Below are positions 24,037 to 32,566 of a DNA stretch of 64,000 nucleotides, piece after piece. Positions within the stretch are counted from its first letter, which is position 1, and the number at the start of each line of letters is the position of its first letter. The notes below the pieces were generated by a model. It was not told the DNA's origin. It searched no databases and worked only from the letters and a program-made list of their open reading frames with translations. The translations under genes were made by a program, and so were the position numbers. Origin of the DNA: an uncultured Faecalibacterium sp. (lineage in GTDB: Bacteria; Bacillota; Clostridia; Oscillospirales; Ruminococcaceae); contig CAKSXW010000002.1 in assembly GCA_934518555.1 (NCBI GenBank), positions 3,693 through 67,692 of the forward strand. Reading direction: 5' to 3'.

Positions 24037-25410
24037 ATGGAAACTCAACATTCCAAGCGCAGTGCGTTTTCCGGCAAGATCGGATTCGTGCTCAGCGCAG
24101 CAGGTGCCTCGGTGGGTCTGGGCAATATCTGGCGCTTCCCGTACCTGGCGGCAAAGTACGGCGGCGGCATCTTTCTGCTGGTCTACATCTTGCTGGCCGT
24201 TACCTTTGGCTATACCATGATCGTGGCAGAGACAGCTCTGGGCCGCATGACCAAAAAGAGCCCGGTGGGTGCCTATGCAGCCTTTGGCAAGGGCAAGGGC
24301 CGGGCCATTGGCGGCTGGATCAACGCCATCATCCCCATCCTCATCGTGCCCTATTACTCGGTGATCGGCGGCTGGGTCATCCGCTACCTGGCGGACTACA
24401 TTTCCGGCCACGGGATGGAGCTGGCCCAGGACGGCTACTTCTCGGCCTTTATCTCCAGCGGTGCCTCTGCCGAGATCTGCTTTATCATCTTTACGGTGTT
24501 CACCCTGTCCATCGTGTTTGCCGGTGTGCGGAACGGCGTGGAACGGGTGTCTAAGGTGATGATGCCCATTCTGGTGGTGCTGTCGGTGCTGATCGCCGGG
24601 TACTCTGTTACCCGTCCCGGCGCACTGGCAGGCGTCAAGTACTTCCTGGTGCCCAACGTGGCCAATTTCTCCTGGATGACCGTGGTCACCGCCATGGGCC
24701 AGATGTTCTACTCTCTGTCCATTGCCATGGGCATTCTGGTGACCTTTGGCTCCTACATGAAAAAGGATGTGTCCATTGAGGAGTCCACCCAGAACGTGGA
24801 GATCTTCGACACTGCCATTGCCATTATGGCAGGCCTCATGATCATCCCCTCGGTGTTCGCCTTCTCCGGCGGAGACCCCGACACCCTTCAGGCCGGCCCG
24901 GCCCTGATGTTCATTACCATCCCCAAGGTCTTTGAGAGCATGGGCCTGGGCACCGTGGTGGGCATCCTGTTCTTCACCCTGGTGCTGTTTGCCGCCGTTA
25001 CCAGCTCCATCGCCCTGACGGAAAGTGCCGTTTCCACCTTTGAGGACGAGTTGGGCTGGGACCGCAAAAAGTCCACGGTGCTCATTGGCTTTATCATGCT
25101 GGCCCTGGGCAGCCTTTCCGCCCTGGGCTATGGCCCCCTGGCAGGGGTGACGGTGTTCGGGATGCAGTTTTTGGACTTCTTCGACTTCCTCACCAACTCT
25201 GTCATGATGCCTGTGGCTGCCATTGCCACCTGCCTGCTGGTGTCCCGTGTGGTGGGCGTGGAAAAGATCGCAGAGGAGGTCACCCTGGAGGGCAAGCCCT
25301 TCCGCCGCCAGAAGATCTTCAACTTTATGATCCGCTGGATCTGCCCTGTGTTTGCGGCCATCATCCTGGTCAGCTCTGTGGCCAACGCCCTGGGCTGGAT
25401 CTCCATGTAA
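24037..25410 (+). CDS. Neurotransmitter:sodium symporter (NSS) family transporter
   Basis: Sodium-coupled transporter of amino acids or related amines, 457 residues with about eleven to twelve helices. Helix 1 carries the NSS signature (GFVLSAAGASVGLGNIWRFPYLAAKYGGG), shown here only as a family landmark at residues ~17-44, where the unwound part binds sodium and substrate. TSSIALTESAVSTFEDELG in helix 8 is also typical. A LeuT-like short bacterial NSS. It has its own promoter and terminator, so it may only be a neighbour of the sugar-acid genes. Substrate not predictable. Confidence 0.94.
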   Translation: METQHSKRSAFSGKIGFVLSAAGASVGLGNIWRFPYLAAKYGGGIFLLVYILLAVTFGYTMIVAETALGRMTKKSPVGAYAAFGKGKGRAIGGWINAIIPILIVPYYSVIGGWVIRYLADYISGHGMELAQDGYFSAFISSGASAEICFIIFTVFTLSIVFAGVRNGVERVSKVMMPILVVLSVLIAGYSVTRPGALAGVKYFLVPNVANFSWMTVVTAMGQMFYSLSIAMGILVTFGSYMKKDVSIEESTQNVEIFDTAIAIMAGLMIIPSVFAFSGGDPDTLQAGPALMFITIPKVFESMGLGTVVGILFFTLVLFAAVTSSIALTESAVSTFEDELGWDRKKSTVLIGFIMLALGSLSALGYGPLAGVTVFGMQFLDFFDFLTNSVMMPVAAIATCLLVSRVVGVEKIAEEVTLEGKPFRRQKIFNFMIRWICPVFAAIILVSSVANALGWISM

Positions 25411-25436
25411 AAATAATTGCAGCTATAACAAACAGT

Positions 25437-25476
25437 AAAACCGAGTGTCGGGCCCTGGGCCTGGCCCTCGGTTTTT
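25437..25476 (+). terminator. Intrinsic terminator of the NSS gene
   Basis: Stem AAAACCGAG.GGGCC / GGCCCTCGGTTTT with a mismatch, followed by six T. Confidence 0.85.
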
Positions 25477-25701
25477 TGCGTAAGAAAGAGGCCTCTCCCT
25501 CAATAATTTAGGAATTTTCTGTTAAAAGCCACTTTGGGGGAGGTAATTTTCCCGGAAATATGATACAGTACAATTGGAGCAGCCCTGCAGCTGGGGCTGA
25601 AACCCGGTAGCTCCCCATGGACACATCCGCCCCCCGGGGGCTGTTGGCAAATCTGACCCGAAAATCAATTACATTGAGATAAAACGAAGGAGAATATTAC
25701 T

Positions 25702-26994
25702 ATGGGTTTGATCAAAGCAGGAGTGAACGCACTGGGCAGCACCCTGGCAGACCAGTGGAAGGAGTTTTTCTACTGTGATGCCCTGGACCAGGATGTGCTG
25801 ATGGTCAAGGGCCAAAAGCGCACCTCTCGCCGCAGTGCCAACCACGGCCAGGATAATATCATCTCCAACGGCAGCGGCATTGCTGTGGCCGACGGTCAGT
25901 GTATGCTCATCGTGGAGCAGGGCAAGGTGGTGGAGGTATGCGCCGAGCCCGGCCAGTTCACCTATGACGCGTCCATCGAGCCCAGCGTGTTTACCGGCAA
26001 TTTTGGCGACAGCCTGGCCGAGACCTTCCAGACTGTGGCCAAGCGGTTTACTTACGGCGGCGACACCGGCAAGGACCAGCGGGTGTACTACATCAACACC
26101 AAGGAGCTGGGGCAGATCCTGTACGGCACCGCCACCCCCATCCCTTTCCGGGTGGTGGTCAGCCAGGAACGGGGCTATGCCCTGTCGGTGAACCTGCGGT
26201 GCAATGGCAGCTTTACCTACCGCATCTGTGACCCCCTGCTGTTCTACACCAACGTGTGCAGCAACGTTTCCAACCAGTACGATGCCTCGGAGCTGGCACC
26301 CCGGCTGAAAAGTGAGCTGATGAACGCCTTGCAGCCGGCTCTGGCCACCCTGTCTGCCAACGGGGTGCAGTATTACCAGATCCCTGCCCACACCCTGGAG
26401 CTCTCGGAGGCCCTCAATCAGCAGCTTTCCGGCATCTGGCGCAAAAAACGGGGCATCGAGGTGTTCTCCTTCAACATCAACTCCCTGTCCATCCCGGAGG
26501 AGCAGCAGAAAAAGATCACCGAGTGGGAAGAAAACGCCATGACCACTGACCCCACCACCGCAGCAGCTCGCCTGGTGGGGGGCCAGATCGATGCCATGAA
26601 GGCCGCTGCCGGCAACACCGCCGGGGCTATGTCCGGTTTTATGGGCATGGGCATGGCTGCCGGGGGCATGGGTGTCATGAACGCCCAGAACCTTTACGCC
26701 ATGGGCCAGCAGCCTGCCGCCCCCCAGCAGACCCCTGCGGCCAACAGCTGGCAGTGCAGCTGCGGTGCCACCGCCACGGGCAAGTTCTGCCCGGAGTGCG
26801 GTTCCCCTCGCCCGGCAGACAGCTGGACCTGCCGCTGCGGTGCTGTGAACAAGGGCAAGTTCTGCTCGGAGTGCGGCCAGCCCCGGCCTGCCGCCCCCAA
26901 GCCCCGGTGCAGCAAGTGCGGCTGGGAGCCGGAGGACCCGGCACATCCGCCCAAGTTCTGCCCCGAGTGCGGTACCCCCTTTAACGGACAGTGA
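25702..26994 (+). CDS. SPFH-domain protein with C-terminal zinc ribbons (YdjI-like)
   Basis: 430 residues. The N-terminal ~290 residues form a virion-type SPFH (band-7) domain as in Bacillus YdjI: LADQWKEFFYCDALDQDVLMVKG at the start, FNINSLSIPEEQQKKITEWE at the end. A Gly/Met/Ala-rich linker follows, then three double-CxxC zinc ribbons (CSCGATATGKFCPECG, CRCGAVNKGKFCSECG, and CSKCGW...FCPECG). It has no transmembrane segment. SPFH proteins scaffold membrane microdomains; in Bacillus ydjI sits with ydjG and ydjH in an envelope-stress operon, and the same partners follow here. ATG 25702 follows AAGGAG. Confidence 0.92.
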   Translation: MGLIKAGVNALGSTLADQWKEFFYCDALDQDVLMVKGQKRTSRRSANHGQDNIISNGSGIAVADGQCMLIVEQGKVVEVCAEPGQFTYDASIEPSVFTGNFGDSLAETFQTVAKRFTYGGDTGKDQRVYYINTKELGQILYGTATPIPFRVVVSQERGYALSVNLRCNGSFTYRICDPLLFYTNVCSNVSNQYDASELAPRLKSELMNALQPALATLSANGVQYYQIPAHTLELSEALNQQLSGIWRKKRGIEVFSFNINSLSIPEEQQKKITEWEENAMTTDPTTAAARLVGGQIDAMKAAAGNTAGAMSGFMGMGMAAGGMGVMNAQNLYAMGQQPAAPQQTPAANSWQCSCGATATGKFCPECGSPRPADSWTCRCGAVNKGKFCSECGQPRPAAPKPRCSKCGWEPEDPAHPPKFCPECGTPFNGQ

Positions 26995-27082
26995 CCTTGC
27001 CGACGGTCCGCTGCAAACAGCAGAACATAACGCCGGGGCTCGGAAAACCGCCGGGCCCCCTTTTACTATAGGAGGAGACTCT

Positions 27083-28174
27083 ATGGCAGGAATGCTGGAA
27101 TACAAGTGCCCCTGCTGCGATGGTGCCATCCGGTTCGACAGCGCCACCCAGAAGTTGAAGTGCCCCTACTGCGACACCGAGTTTGAGGTGGACGCCCTGA
27201 AGGGCTATGACCAGGAACTGAAGGAAGAAAAGCCCAGCCAGATGGATTGGGCAGCCCCGGAGGGAGGCTGGGCCCAGGGGGAGACCGCCGGGCTCCACAC
27301 CTACGCCTGCCGCAGCTGCGGCGGCGAGATCGTAGGGGACGACACCATGGCCGCCTCGGCCTGCCCTTTTTGCGGCAGCCCCATCGTCCTGACCGGGCAG
27401 TTTGCCGGGGCTCTGCGGCCGGACCTGATTATCCCTTTCAAGCTGGACAAAAAGCAGGCCAAGGCAAAGCTCCAGGAGCACCTGAAGGGCAAGACCCTGC
27501 TGCCCCAAGTGTTCCGCAGCCAGAACCACATCGACGAGGTGAAGGGAGTGTATGTGCCCTTCTGGCTTTTTGACAGTGACGCTGACGCCCAGCTGCGGTA
27601 TGCCGCCACCCGGAGCCGCTGCTGGTCCGACAGCCAGTACGATTACACCGAGACCAGCCACTACGCCGTGCTGCGAGGGGGCACCCTGGGCTTTGCGGCA
27701 GTGCCGGTGGACGGCTCGACCAAGATCCAGAACGACCTGATGGAATCCATCGAGCCCTTTGATATGAGGGAGGCTGTGCCCTTTAAAACCGCCTACCTGG
27801 CAGGCTACCTGGCAGACAAGTACGATGTGGACGCCCAGCAGAGCATTCAGCGTGCCAACGACCGCATCCGCCGCTCCACCGAGGACACCTTCCGGCAGAC
27901 CGTCGTGGGCTACGACACCGTAAGGGTGGAGCACAGCAGCATCCAGCTCCAGGGGGCCAAGGCCCGTTATGCACTGCTGCCGGTGTGGCTGCTGAGCACC
28001 AGCTGGCATGGCAAAAACTACCTCTTTGCTATGAACGGCCAGACGGGCAAGTTTGTGGGCAACCTGCCGGTGGACAAAGCTGCCGCCAGAAAATGGACCT
28101 TGGGCCTTACTGCCGCCATCGGTGCTGCCACCTACGGCATCCTGTGGCTGCTGTGGCTGGGCCGGGTGCTGTAA
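27083..28174 (+). CDS. TFIIB-type zinc ribbon membrane protein (YdjG-like)
   Basis: 363 residues. Two zinc ribbons at the N-terminus (CPCCDGAIRFDSATQKLKCPYC at ~9-30 and CRSCGG...CPFCGSP at ~75-100) are followed by a conserved soluble domain (IIPFKLDKKQAKAKL, VYVPFWLFDSD, YALLPVWLLSTSWHGKNYLFAMNGQTGK split over the C-terminal half). One membrane helix is near the very end (TLGLTAAIGAATYGILWLL). Matches YdjG-type proteins, often mis-named as helicase PriA because of the zinc ribbon. AGGAGGAG precedes ATG 27083. Middle gene of the SPFH module; biochemical role unknown. Confidence 0.9.
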   Translation: MAGMLEYKCPCCDGAIRFDSATQKLKCPYCDTEFEVDALKGYDQELKEEKPSQMDWAAPEGGWAQGETAGLHTYACRSCGGEIVGDDTMAASACPFCGSPIVLTGQFAGALRPDLIIPFKLDKKQAKAKLQEHLKGKTLLPQVFRSQNHIDEVKGVYVPFWLFDSDADAQLRYAATRSRCWSDSQYDYTETSHYAVLRGGTLGFAAVPVDGSTKIQNDLMESIEPFDMREAVPFKTAYLAGYLADKYDVDAQQSIQRANDRIRRSTEDTFRQTVVGYDTVRVEHSSIQLQGAKARYALLPVWLLSTSWHGKNYLFAMNGQTGKFVGNLPVDKAAARKWTLGLTAAIGAATYGILWLLWLGRVL

Positions 28175-28189
28175 AAGGAGGAACGAGAG

Positions 28190-29038
28190 ATGAAAAAAAC
28201 TGCAATTCGCCTGCGCTCCTTCTGTGCCGCCCTGGCAGCGCTGTTTTTGCTGACGGTGCTGGCGGTTCCGGCCTTTGCGGCAGAGGGAGATTTTGTTGGC
28301 CTCTACAGCCGGGTGCAGGATGGGGCCGGGGTGCTGACCCAGGCCCAGGCTGAGGCCCTGGAACAGACCCTGGAGGAGGTAAGCGTCCGCCAGAGCTTTG
28401 ACGTGACCGTTGCCGCCATCCAGTCACTGGAAAGCGAAAACTACACCAGCATGGAGGCCTATGCGGATGACCTCTACGACGTCTGCCAGTATGGCTATGG
28501 CCCAAACCGGGACGGTGTGCTGCTGCTGGTAAGTGTAGGGGACCGCCAGTGGCAGATCTCCACCTGCGGCTACGGCATCACCGCCTTTACGGATGCTGGT
28601 ATCCAGTACCTGGGCCAGCAGCTGACCCCGGCCCTGGCAGAGGGAGACTACAACGCCGCCTTCCAGGTCTTTGCCCAATGGGCCGACACCTATGTGACCG
28701 CCGCCCGGCAGGGGCACCCCTATGATGTGGACACTCTGCCCCGGGAGCCCTTTTCCCCGGTGTTTCTGCTGGTGGCCCTGGCCATCGGCTTTGTGGCGGC
28801 CCTTATCGTGGTGGGGGTCATGAAGTCCCGGCTGCGGACCGTGGGTTTTCAGCGTGACGCCGCCAACTATGTGCGGCAGGGCAGCCTCCGGGTGACCGAC
28901 CGCCGGGAGCTGTTCTTGTACCGGGAAGTCCACCGCACCCAGCGGCCCCAGAGCAACGATTCCGGCAGCTCCGGCGGCAGTTCCACCCATGTCTCCTCCA
29001 GCGGCACCACCCACGGCGGCGGAGGCGGCTCATTCTGA
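28190..29038 (+). CDS. TPM-domain membrane protein (YdjH-like)
   Basis: 282 residues. A signal peptide (cleavage after FAAEG region, ~29-31) leads to an extracytoplasmic TPM domain (YSRVQDGAGVLTQAQAEALEQ; NRDGVLLLVSVGDRQWQISTCGYG), then one membrane helix (~188-212, VFLLVALAIGFVAALIVVGVM) and a cytoplasmic tail that ends in a Ser/Gly-rich run (SSGTTHGGGGGSF). The TPM (TLP18.3/Psb32/MOLO-1) fold is found in envelope-stress and photosystem-repair proteins. It is 15 bases after the YdjG-like gene. A second TPM protein is encoded at 34439. Confidence 0.92.
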   Translation: MKKTAIRLRSFCAALAALFLLTVLAVPAFAAEGDFVGLYSRVQDGAGVLTQAQAEALEQTLEEVSVRQSFDVTVAAIQSLESENYTSMEAYADDLYDVCQYGYGPNRDGVLLLVSVGDRQWQISTCGYGITAFTDAGIQYLGQQLTPALAEGDYNAAFQVFAQWADTYVTAARQGHPYDVDTLPREPFSPVFLLVALAIGFVAALIVVGVMKSRLRTVGFQRDAANYVRQGSLRVTDRRELFLYREVHRTQRPQSNDSGSSGGSSTHVSSSGTTHGGGGGSF

Positions 29039-29057
29039 GAAAGAAAGGAGCATCCAG

Positions 29058-29681
29058 ATGAAACTTTTTGATAAGACCAAATGGGCGGCGGCTCTGCTGG
29101 CCCTGGCTGTGGGCCTGGCAGGCTGCGGCCCGGTGGAGGGGAACAACCCGTCCAGCAAGCCCCAGGAGGGCAGCAGCACCGCCTCTCAGGCCCCCACAGC
29201 AGAGGAGCCGGAACAGCTGGTGCAGGTGGAAGGAGTAGGGGACTACTCCATCTACCCCGAGACCCCGGACGATGGCCTCCTGGAGCCCCTGGACCTGGAG
29301 GGCAACTGGCTGGAGATCTACCGGGATACCGACGAGGGGGTCTATGACACCGACCCGGAGGACGCCGATACCCTTTGCTTTATGCCCATGGAGGGGGGCA
29401 CCGAGGGCAGCCAGATCCCCCTTACCGTTACCATGCTGACCCCCTTCCCCCAGCTGAACGTGGTGGACGCAGAGCTGTTCTATAACCAGGGCACCCCGGA
29501 GGTGGCCTTCCGGTCCAACCAGGACTGGTATGCCGTGTTTACCGCCCCTGACGGCTCCCGGTACGCCTTGACCCTGGAAGATCCGGATACCGTGGCCTTA
29601 AAGATCTATCTGGAAGGGGACATGAGCTACCTGAGCCTGGTAAACACCGTGTATTTTGCACGGCAGCAGGCCATGGGCTGA
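29058..29681 (+). CDS. Putative lipoprotein of unknown function
   Basis: 207 residues: a signal peptide with lipobox ending at C23 (VGLAGC), an unstructured Ser/Pro/Glu-rich linker to ~55, then an acidic globular domain (VGDYSIYPETPDDG, GNWLEIYRDTDEGVYD, WYAVFTAPDGSRYALTLED). I do not recognise the domain. It begins 19 bases after the TPM gene with AAAGGAG upstream, so it is the last gene of the SPFH/zinc-ribbon/TPM unit and would sit on the outer face of the membrane with the TPM domain. Its own frame could start upstream, but ATG 29058 has the clear ribosome site and signal peptide. Confidence 0.8.
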   Translation: MKLFDKTKWAAALLALAVGLAGCGPVEGNNPSSKPQEGSSTASQAPTAEEPEQLVQVEGVGDYSIYPETPDDGLLEPLDLEGNWLEIYRDTDEGVYDTDPEDADTLCFMPMEGGTEGSQIPLTVTMLTPFPQLNVVDAELFYNQGTPEVAFRSNQDWYAVFTAPDGSRYALTLEDPDTVALKIYLEGDMSYLSLVNTVYFARQQAMG

Positions 29682-29718
29682 CCCCCGGCCCGGGGCAGCA
29701 CCGGAACACTTTTTTGGA

Positions 29719-29806
29719 ATTTGCAATCTTTTTGCATTTTGGTCTTGCATTCTCGTGGAAAAACAGGTATAATCATCCCTGCACGAAAATGCAATCAACT
29801 TGCAAT
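29719..29806 (+). promoter_or_regulatory. Promoter with clustered TTGCAWT elements before the 10-TM exporter
   Basis: TTGCAT (29745-29750), 17 bases, TATAAT (29768-29773). Around it are repeated 7-mers: TTGCAAT (29721), TTGCATT (29732), TTGCATT (29745), an inverted ATGCAA (29790) and TTGCAAT (29800). The repeats are a candidate operator array. Confidence 0.65.
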
Positions 29807-29848
29807 TTGTAAAAAGAAAGCAATTCACAGTAGTTTTTGGAGTGTTCT

Positions 29849-30736
29849 ATGGAGCTGTTTTTGGATGTTTTAGGGGAGAGTGTGGTGGATTCCGCCAAGA
29901 TGCTGCCCTTTTTGTTTCTGGCCTACCTGCTCATCGAGTATATCGAGACCCGTCACGGGGACCGGATTGAACGGCTGCTGGCAGGGGGCGGCCGCTGGGG
30001 TGCTGTGCCTGGGGCCCTGCTGGGCTGTGTGCCCCAGTGCGGCTTTTCGGCCATTGCCGCCAACTTTTATTCCTCCCGGGTCATTACCCTAGGCACCCTG
30101 ATGGCGGTGCTGCTGGCTACCAGCGACGAGGCCATCCCTCTGCTGGTGTCCCTGCCGTCTTATTGGGATAAGCTGGCGGTGCTGCTGGTCATCAAGGTGC
30201 TGTATGCCATTGCCGTGGGCTTTGTGCTGGACTTTGCCCTCCGGGGCCTGCTGCCCAAAAGCCTCCGGGGCGGTTACACCGGCCGGGCCGACGAGGTGGA
30301 CTGCCACGAGGAGCACAGCGATGCGGCAGGCCAGCCGGCCCCCATCTGGAAGGCGGCCCTGCGCCACACCCTGGAGATCTTTGTGTTTATCTTTGCCTTC
30401 AGCCTGGTGTTTGGCCTGGTGGTGGAAAGCATCGGCCAGGACGTGTTTGCCCAGCTGCTGGGCCGCATGGGCTTTTTCCAGCCGGTGGTGGCAGCACTGG
30501 TGGGGCTCATCCCCAACTGTGCCGCCAGCGTGCTGCTGACCCAGCTCTATGTGGAAGGAGCATTGCGGTTCTCCAGCCTGGTGGCAGGCCTGTGCACCGG
30601 TGCCGGTGTGGGCCTGGCTGTGCTGTGGCGCACCAACCCTTCCTGGAAGCAGAACCTGTTCATCACCGGCCTGACCTGGGCCTCCGGTGCCTTTGTAGGA
30701 GTGGCTATGCAGGTAGTGGTGGCAGTGTTCCTGTAA
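29849..30736 (+). CDS. Putative 10-TM heavy-metal/manganese exporter (ArsP_2, DUF2899-like)
   Basis: 295-residue polytopic membrane protein. Two related halves each carry a cysteine-containing turn between helices: GALLGCVPQCGFSAIAANFY (~50-70) and VGLIPNCAASVLLTQLY (~215-230). These cysteines and the broken symmetry match the 'putative 10TM heavy-metal exporter' family. The central loop is hydrophilic with DEVDCHEEHSDA, a possible metal-binding patch. ATG 29849 has GGAG 6 bases upstream. It is a single-gene unit with its own promoter, between the two envelope-stress modules. Metal specificity is not shown. Confidence 0.85.
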   Translation: MELFLDVLGESVVDSAKMLPFLFLAYLLIEYIETRHGDRIERLLAGGGRWGAVPGALLGCVPQCGFSAIAANFYSSRVITLGTLMAVLLATSDEAIPLLVSLPSYWDKLAVLLVIKVLYAIAVGFVLDFALRGLLPKSLRGGYTGRADEVDCHEEHSDAAGQPAPIWKAALRHTLEIFVFIFAFSLVFGLVVESIGQDVFAQLLGRMGFFQPVVAALVGLIPNCAASVLLTQLYVEGALRFSSLVAGLCTGAGVGLAVLWRTNPSWKQNLFITGLTWASGAFVGVAMQVVVAVFL

Positions 30737-30762
30737 AGCCTTGATCTTTGCATCCCGTGACC

Positions 30763-30792
30763 AAAGCTCCCCCGGTATGGGGGAGCTTTTTT
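30763..30792 (+). terminator. Intrinsic terminator
   Basis: An 11-bp stem (30763-30773 with 30779-30789), GGTAT loop, six T. Confidence 0.9.
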
Positions 30793-30850
30793 GCGTCCGG
30801 GCCCCGGTGGGGTTTTCTTTTGCAAAATCTTCCCACCGGCCTTTGAAGTG

Positions 30851-30859
30851 TGGTATACT
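30851..30859 (+). promoter_or_regulatory. Extended -10 promoter (TGGTATACT)
   Basis: TGTGGTATACT ending at 30859, without a clear -35. Identical to the block before the DUF1846 gene. Confidence 0.55.
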
Positions 30860-30892
30860 GGAGGAAAACCAGTTTCCAAAAGGGAGAGGACC

Positions 30893-31798
30893 ATGCAATA
30901 CAAGATTCTGGCAAGTGATTTCGACAATACTCTGGTGCCCTTCGGGGAGGGGCGCCCCCGTCCTGCGGTGGTGCAGGCGGTGAAAAAGCTCCAGGCCGCA
31001 GGAGGGCTTTTTGTGCTCAGCACCGGCCGGGCTTACCCCTGCGTCCACAAGGCACAACTGGGGGGCATCCGGCCCGATTACATCATTACCTGCAACGGGG
31101 CCTGCGTGATGGATAAGGCAGGGACCATCGTGGCAGAGCACCCCCTGACCAACGAGGAAATGTACGCTCTGGTGGATTTTTGTGAGGATTACAACTACCC
31201 CTTGCAGTTCAACTACCGGGACGCCTGCTATGTTTATTGCGAGTATGAGATGCTGCGGAACAACTACGCCCAGATGGCTGGCACCGGCCTGACCTGCGTG
31301 GACGGCGAGGACCAGGACCGGCATCTCATTGATATGCCCCACGCCGCCTTTGCAGCGGTGCCCCCGGAGCGTGTGGCAGATTTTGAGGCAAAGTACGGCT
31401 ACCTGGGCCTGCACTGGATGCAGGTGGGGGCCAAAAACGCCGACGGTTATTGCTTTTACGATATCGTGCGTGGGGGCATCGACAAGGGGGTGGGCCTGGC
31501 GGACCTGTGCGCCCGGCAGGGCCTGACCCTGGCAGAGGCGGTGGCTGCCGGAGATTCTGCCAACGATCTGGGAATGCTGAAGGCAGCAGGCCTGGGGGTC
31601 TGCATGGCCAACGGCACCCCGGAGGCCAAGGCTGCCGCAGACCGGGAGATCCCGGATGTCCGGGAGGACGGCCTGGCGGCTTTGATCCAGGAACTGTGGT
31701 TCCAAGGCCCCCGGGCAGTGCCCTCGGGCCGGGAGCTGGGCTCGGCCTGGACCGCCCTGGAAAAGGCCGGGGGACAGGAAGGCTCTGCCTCTGTATAA
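30893..31798 (+). CDS. HAD-superfamily phosphatase, Cof type (IIB)
   Basis: Probable small-molecule phosphatase, 301 residues. Motif I is ASDFDNTLV with the nucleophile Asp; motif II is VLSTGRAYP; the C-terminal motif IV reads AAGDSANDLGMLKAAG. A IIB cap lies between motifs II and III. The usual DxDGT at motif I is DFDNT, a conservative change that keeps both aspartates. Members of this group act on sugar phosphates, pyridoxal phosphate or FMN. ATG 30893 follows AGGGAGAGGACC. It lies between the metal exporter and the XpaC/TelA module, with its own promoter. Confidence 0.9.
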   Translation: MQYKILASDFDNTLVPFGEGRPRPAVVQAVKKLQAAGGLFVLSTGRAYPCVHKAQLGGIRPDYIITCNGACVMDKAGTIVAEHPLTNEEMYALVDFCEDYNYPLQFNYRDACYVYCEYEMLRNNYAQMAGTGLTCVDGEDQDRHLIDMPHAAFAAVPPERVADFEAKYGYLGLHWMQVGAKNADGYCFYDIVRGGIDKGVGLADLCARQGLTLAEAVAAGDSANDLGMLKAAGLGVCMANGTPEAKAAADREIPDVREDGLAALIQELWFQGPRAVPSGRELGSAWTALEKAGGQEGSASV

Positions 31799-31832
31799 AA
31801 GATGGCGAAGGTGTAAAATCTTCATGAACCCC

Positions 31833-31860
31833 TTGCCTTTTTGGCAAAGGGCAGTATGAT
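31833..31860 (+). promoter_or_regulatory. Promoter of the XpaC-TelA-LemA-TPM unit
   Basis: TTGCCT (31833-31838), 16 bases, TATGAT (31855-31860). A small inverted repeat (CCTTGCC/GGCAAAGG) overlaps the -35 and could be an operator. Confidence 0.6.
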
Positions 31861-31901
31861 GGATATGACCGGGGCCCCTGCCCCGGAGAAGGAGAAGGAC
31901 C

Positions 31902-32531
31902 ATGAGCAAGATCATCCGCACCCAAAAACCCAGTGTGCTGCCCTATTACGCCGGGGCCCTGGTGTTTGTGGTGCTGTGTGCCGTGCTGCCGGTATATCGG
32001 CTGTGGGCACTGCTGGCGGCACTGGCCGGGGCCGCCGGGGCCTTTGCTGCCGCCAAAAAGACCTGTCCGCCCCGGGTAGAGGAGCACCTGGTGCCCTTCC
32101 ACACCGGTGTGGAGGATGTGGACCAGATGCTGGCAGACATCCAGCAAAAGCTGGATACCCTCCACGCCCTCAACGAAGCACTGCCGGAGCCGGAGCTGTC
32201 GGCAGCCATGACCCGGATGGAAAAGGCCGGACGCTCCATTCTGGAGGCGGTGGAGGCCAACCCCTCCAAGTCCAAGCAGGTGCGCCGCTTTGCCAACTAC
32301 TACCTGCCGGATGCGGTGAACGTGCTGCAGCAGTATGCCAAACTGGCCCGGCAGGGGGTAAAGGGCGAAAACGCCGCCTCCATCCGGGCCCAGGTGGAGC
32401 ACAACGCTGCCTCCATTGCCACGGCCTTTGAAAACCAGCTGGATGCACTGTACGCCGCCGAGAGCATGGACCTGTCTGCAGACCTGACGGTGCTGCAATC
32501 CATGCTCAAGGGCCAGGGACTGAGCAAATAA
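31902..32531 (+). CDS. XpaC-like protein (5-bromo-4-chloroindolyl phosphate hydrolysis family)
   Basis: 209 residues. Two membrane helices near the N-terminus (~12-30 and ~33-52) precede a helical cytosolic domain (VPFHTGVEDVDQMLADIQQKL; VRRFANYYLPDAVNVLQQYAKLARQG; TAFENQLDALYAAESMDLSADL). The family is named after an old hydrolysis phenotype; it almost always occurs next to TelA, as here (35 bases), and its helical core is more likely a membrane-linked scaffold than an enzyme. ATG 31902 follows GGAGAAGGACC. First gene of the second envelope-stress-like module. Confidence 0.88.
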   Translation: MSKIIRTQKPSVLPYYAGALVFVVLCAVLPVYRLWALLAALAGAAGAFAAAKKTCPPRVEEHLVPFHTGVEDVDQMLADIQQKLDTLHALNEALPEPELSAAMTRMEKAGRSILEAVEANPSKSKQVRRFANYYLPDAVNVLQQYAKLARQGVKGENAASIRAQVEHNAASIATAFENQLDALYAAESMDLSADLTVLQSMLKGQGLSK

Positions 32532-32566
32532 AAACATCATTGGATTTGGAAAGGAAGGACTCTCTT

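Noticed and set aside
25560-25680. Possible riboswitch or ECF promoter before the SPFH gene
   Set aside because: There are small GC hairpins and a TACAAT near 25567, but no matching -35, no known riboswitch core and no clear terminator, so I do not annotate it.
27020-27070. Terminator between the SPFH and zinc-ribbon genes
   Set aside because: The stem (GGGGC.CGG/CCG..GCCCC) has bulges and the ribosome site follows directly; the genes are more likely one operon with a weak hairpin.
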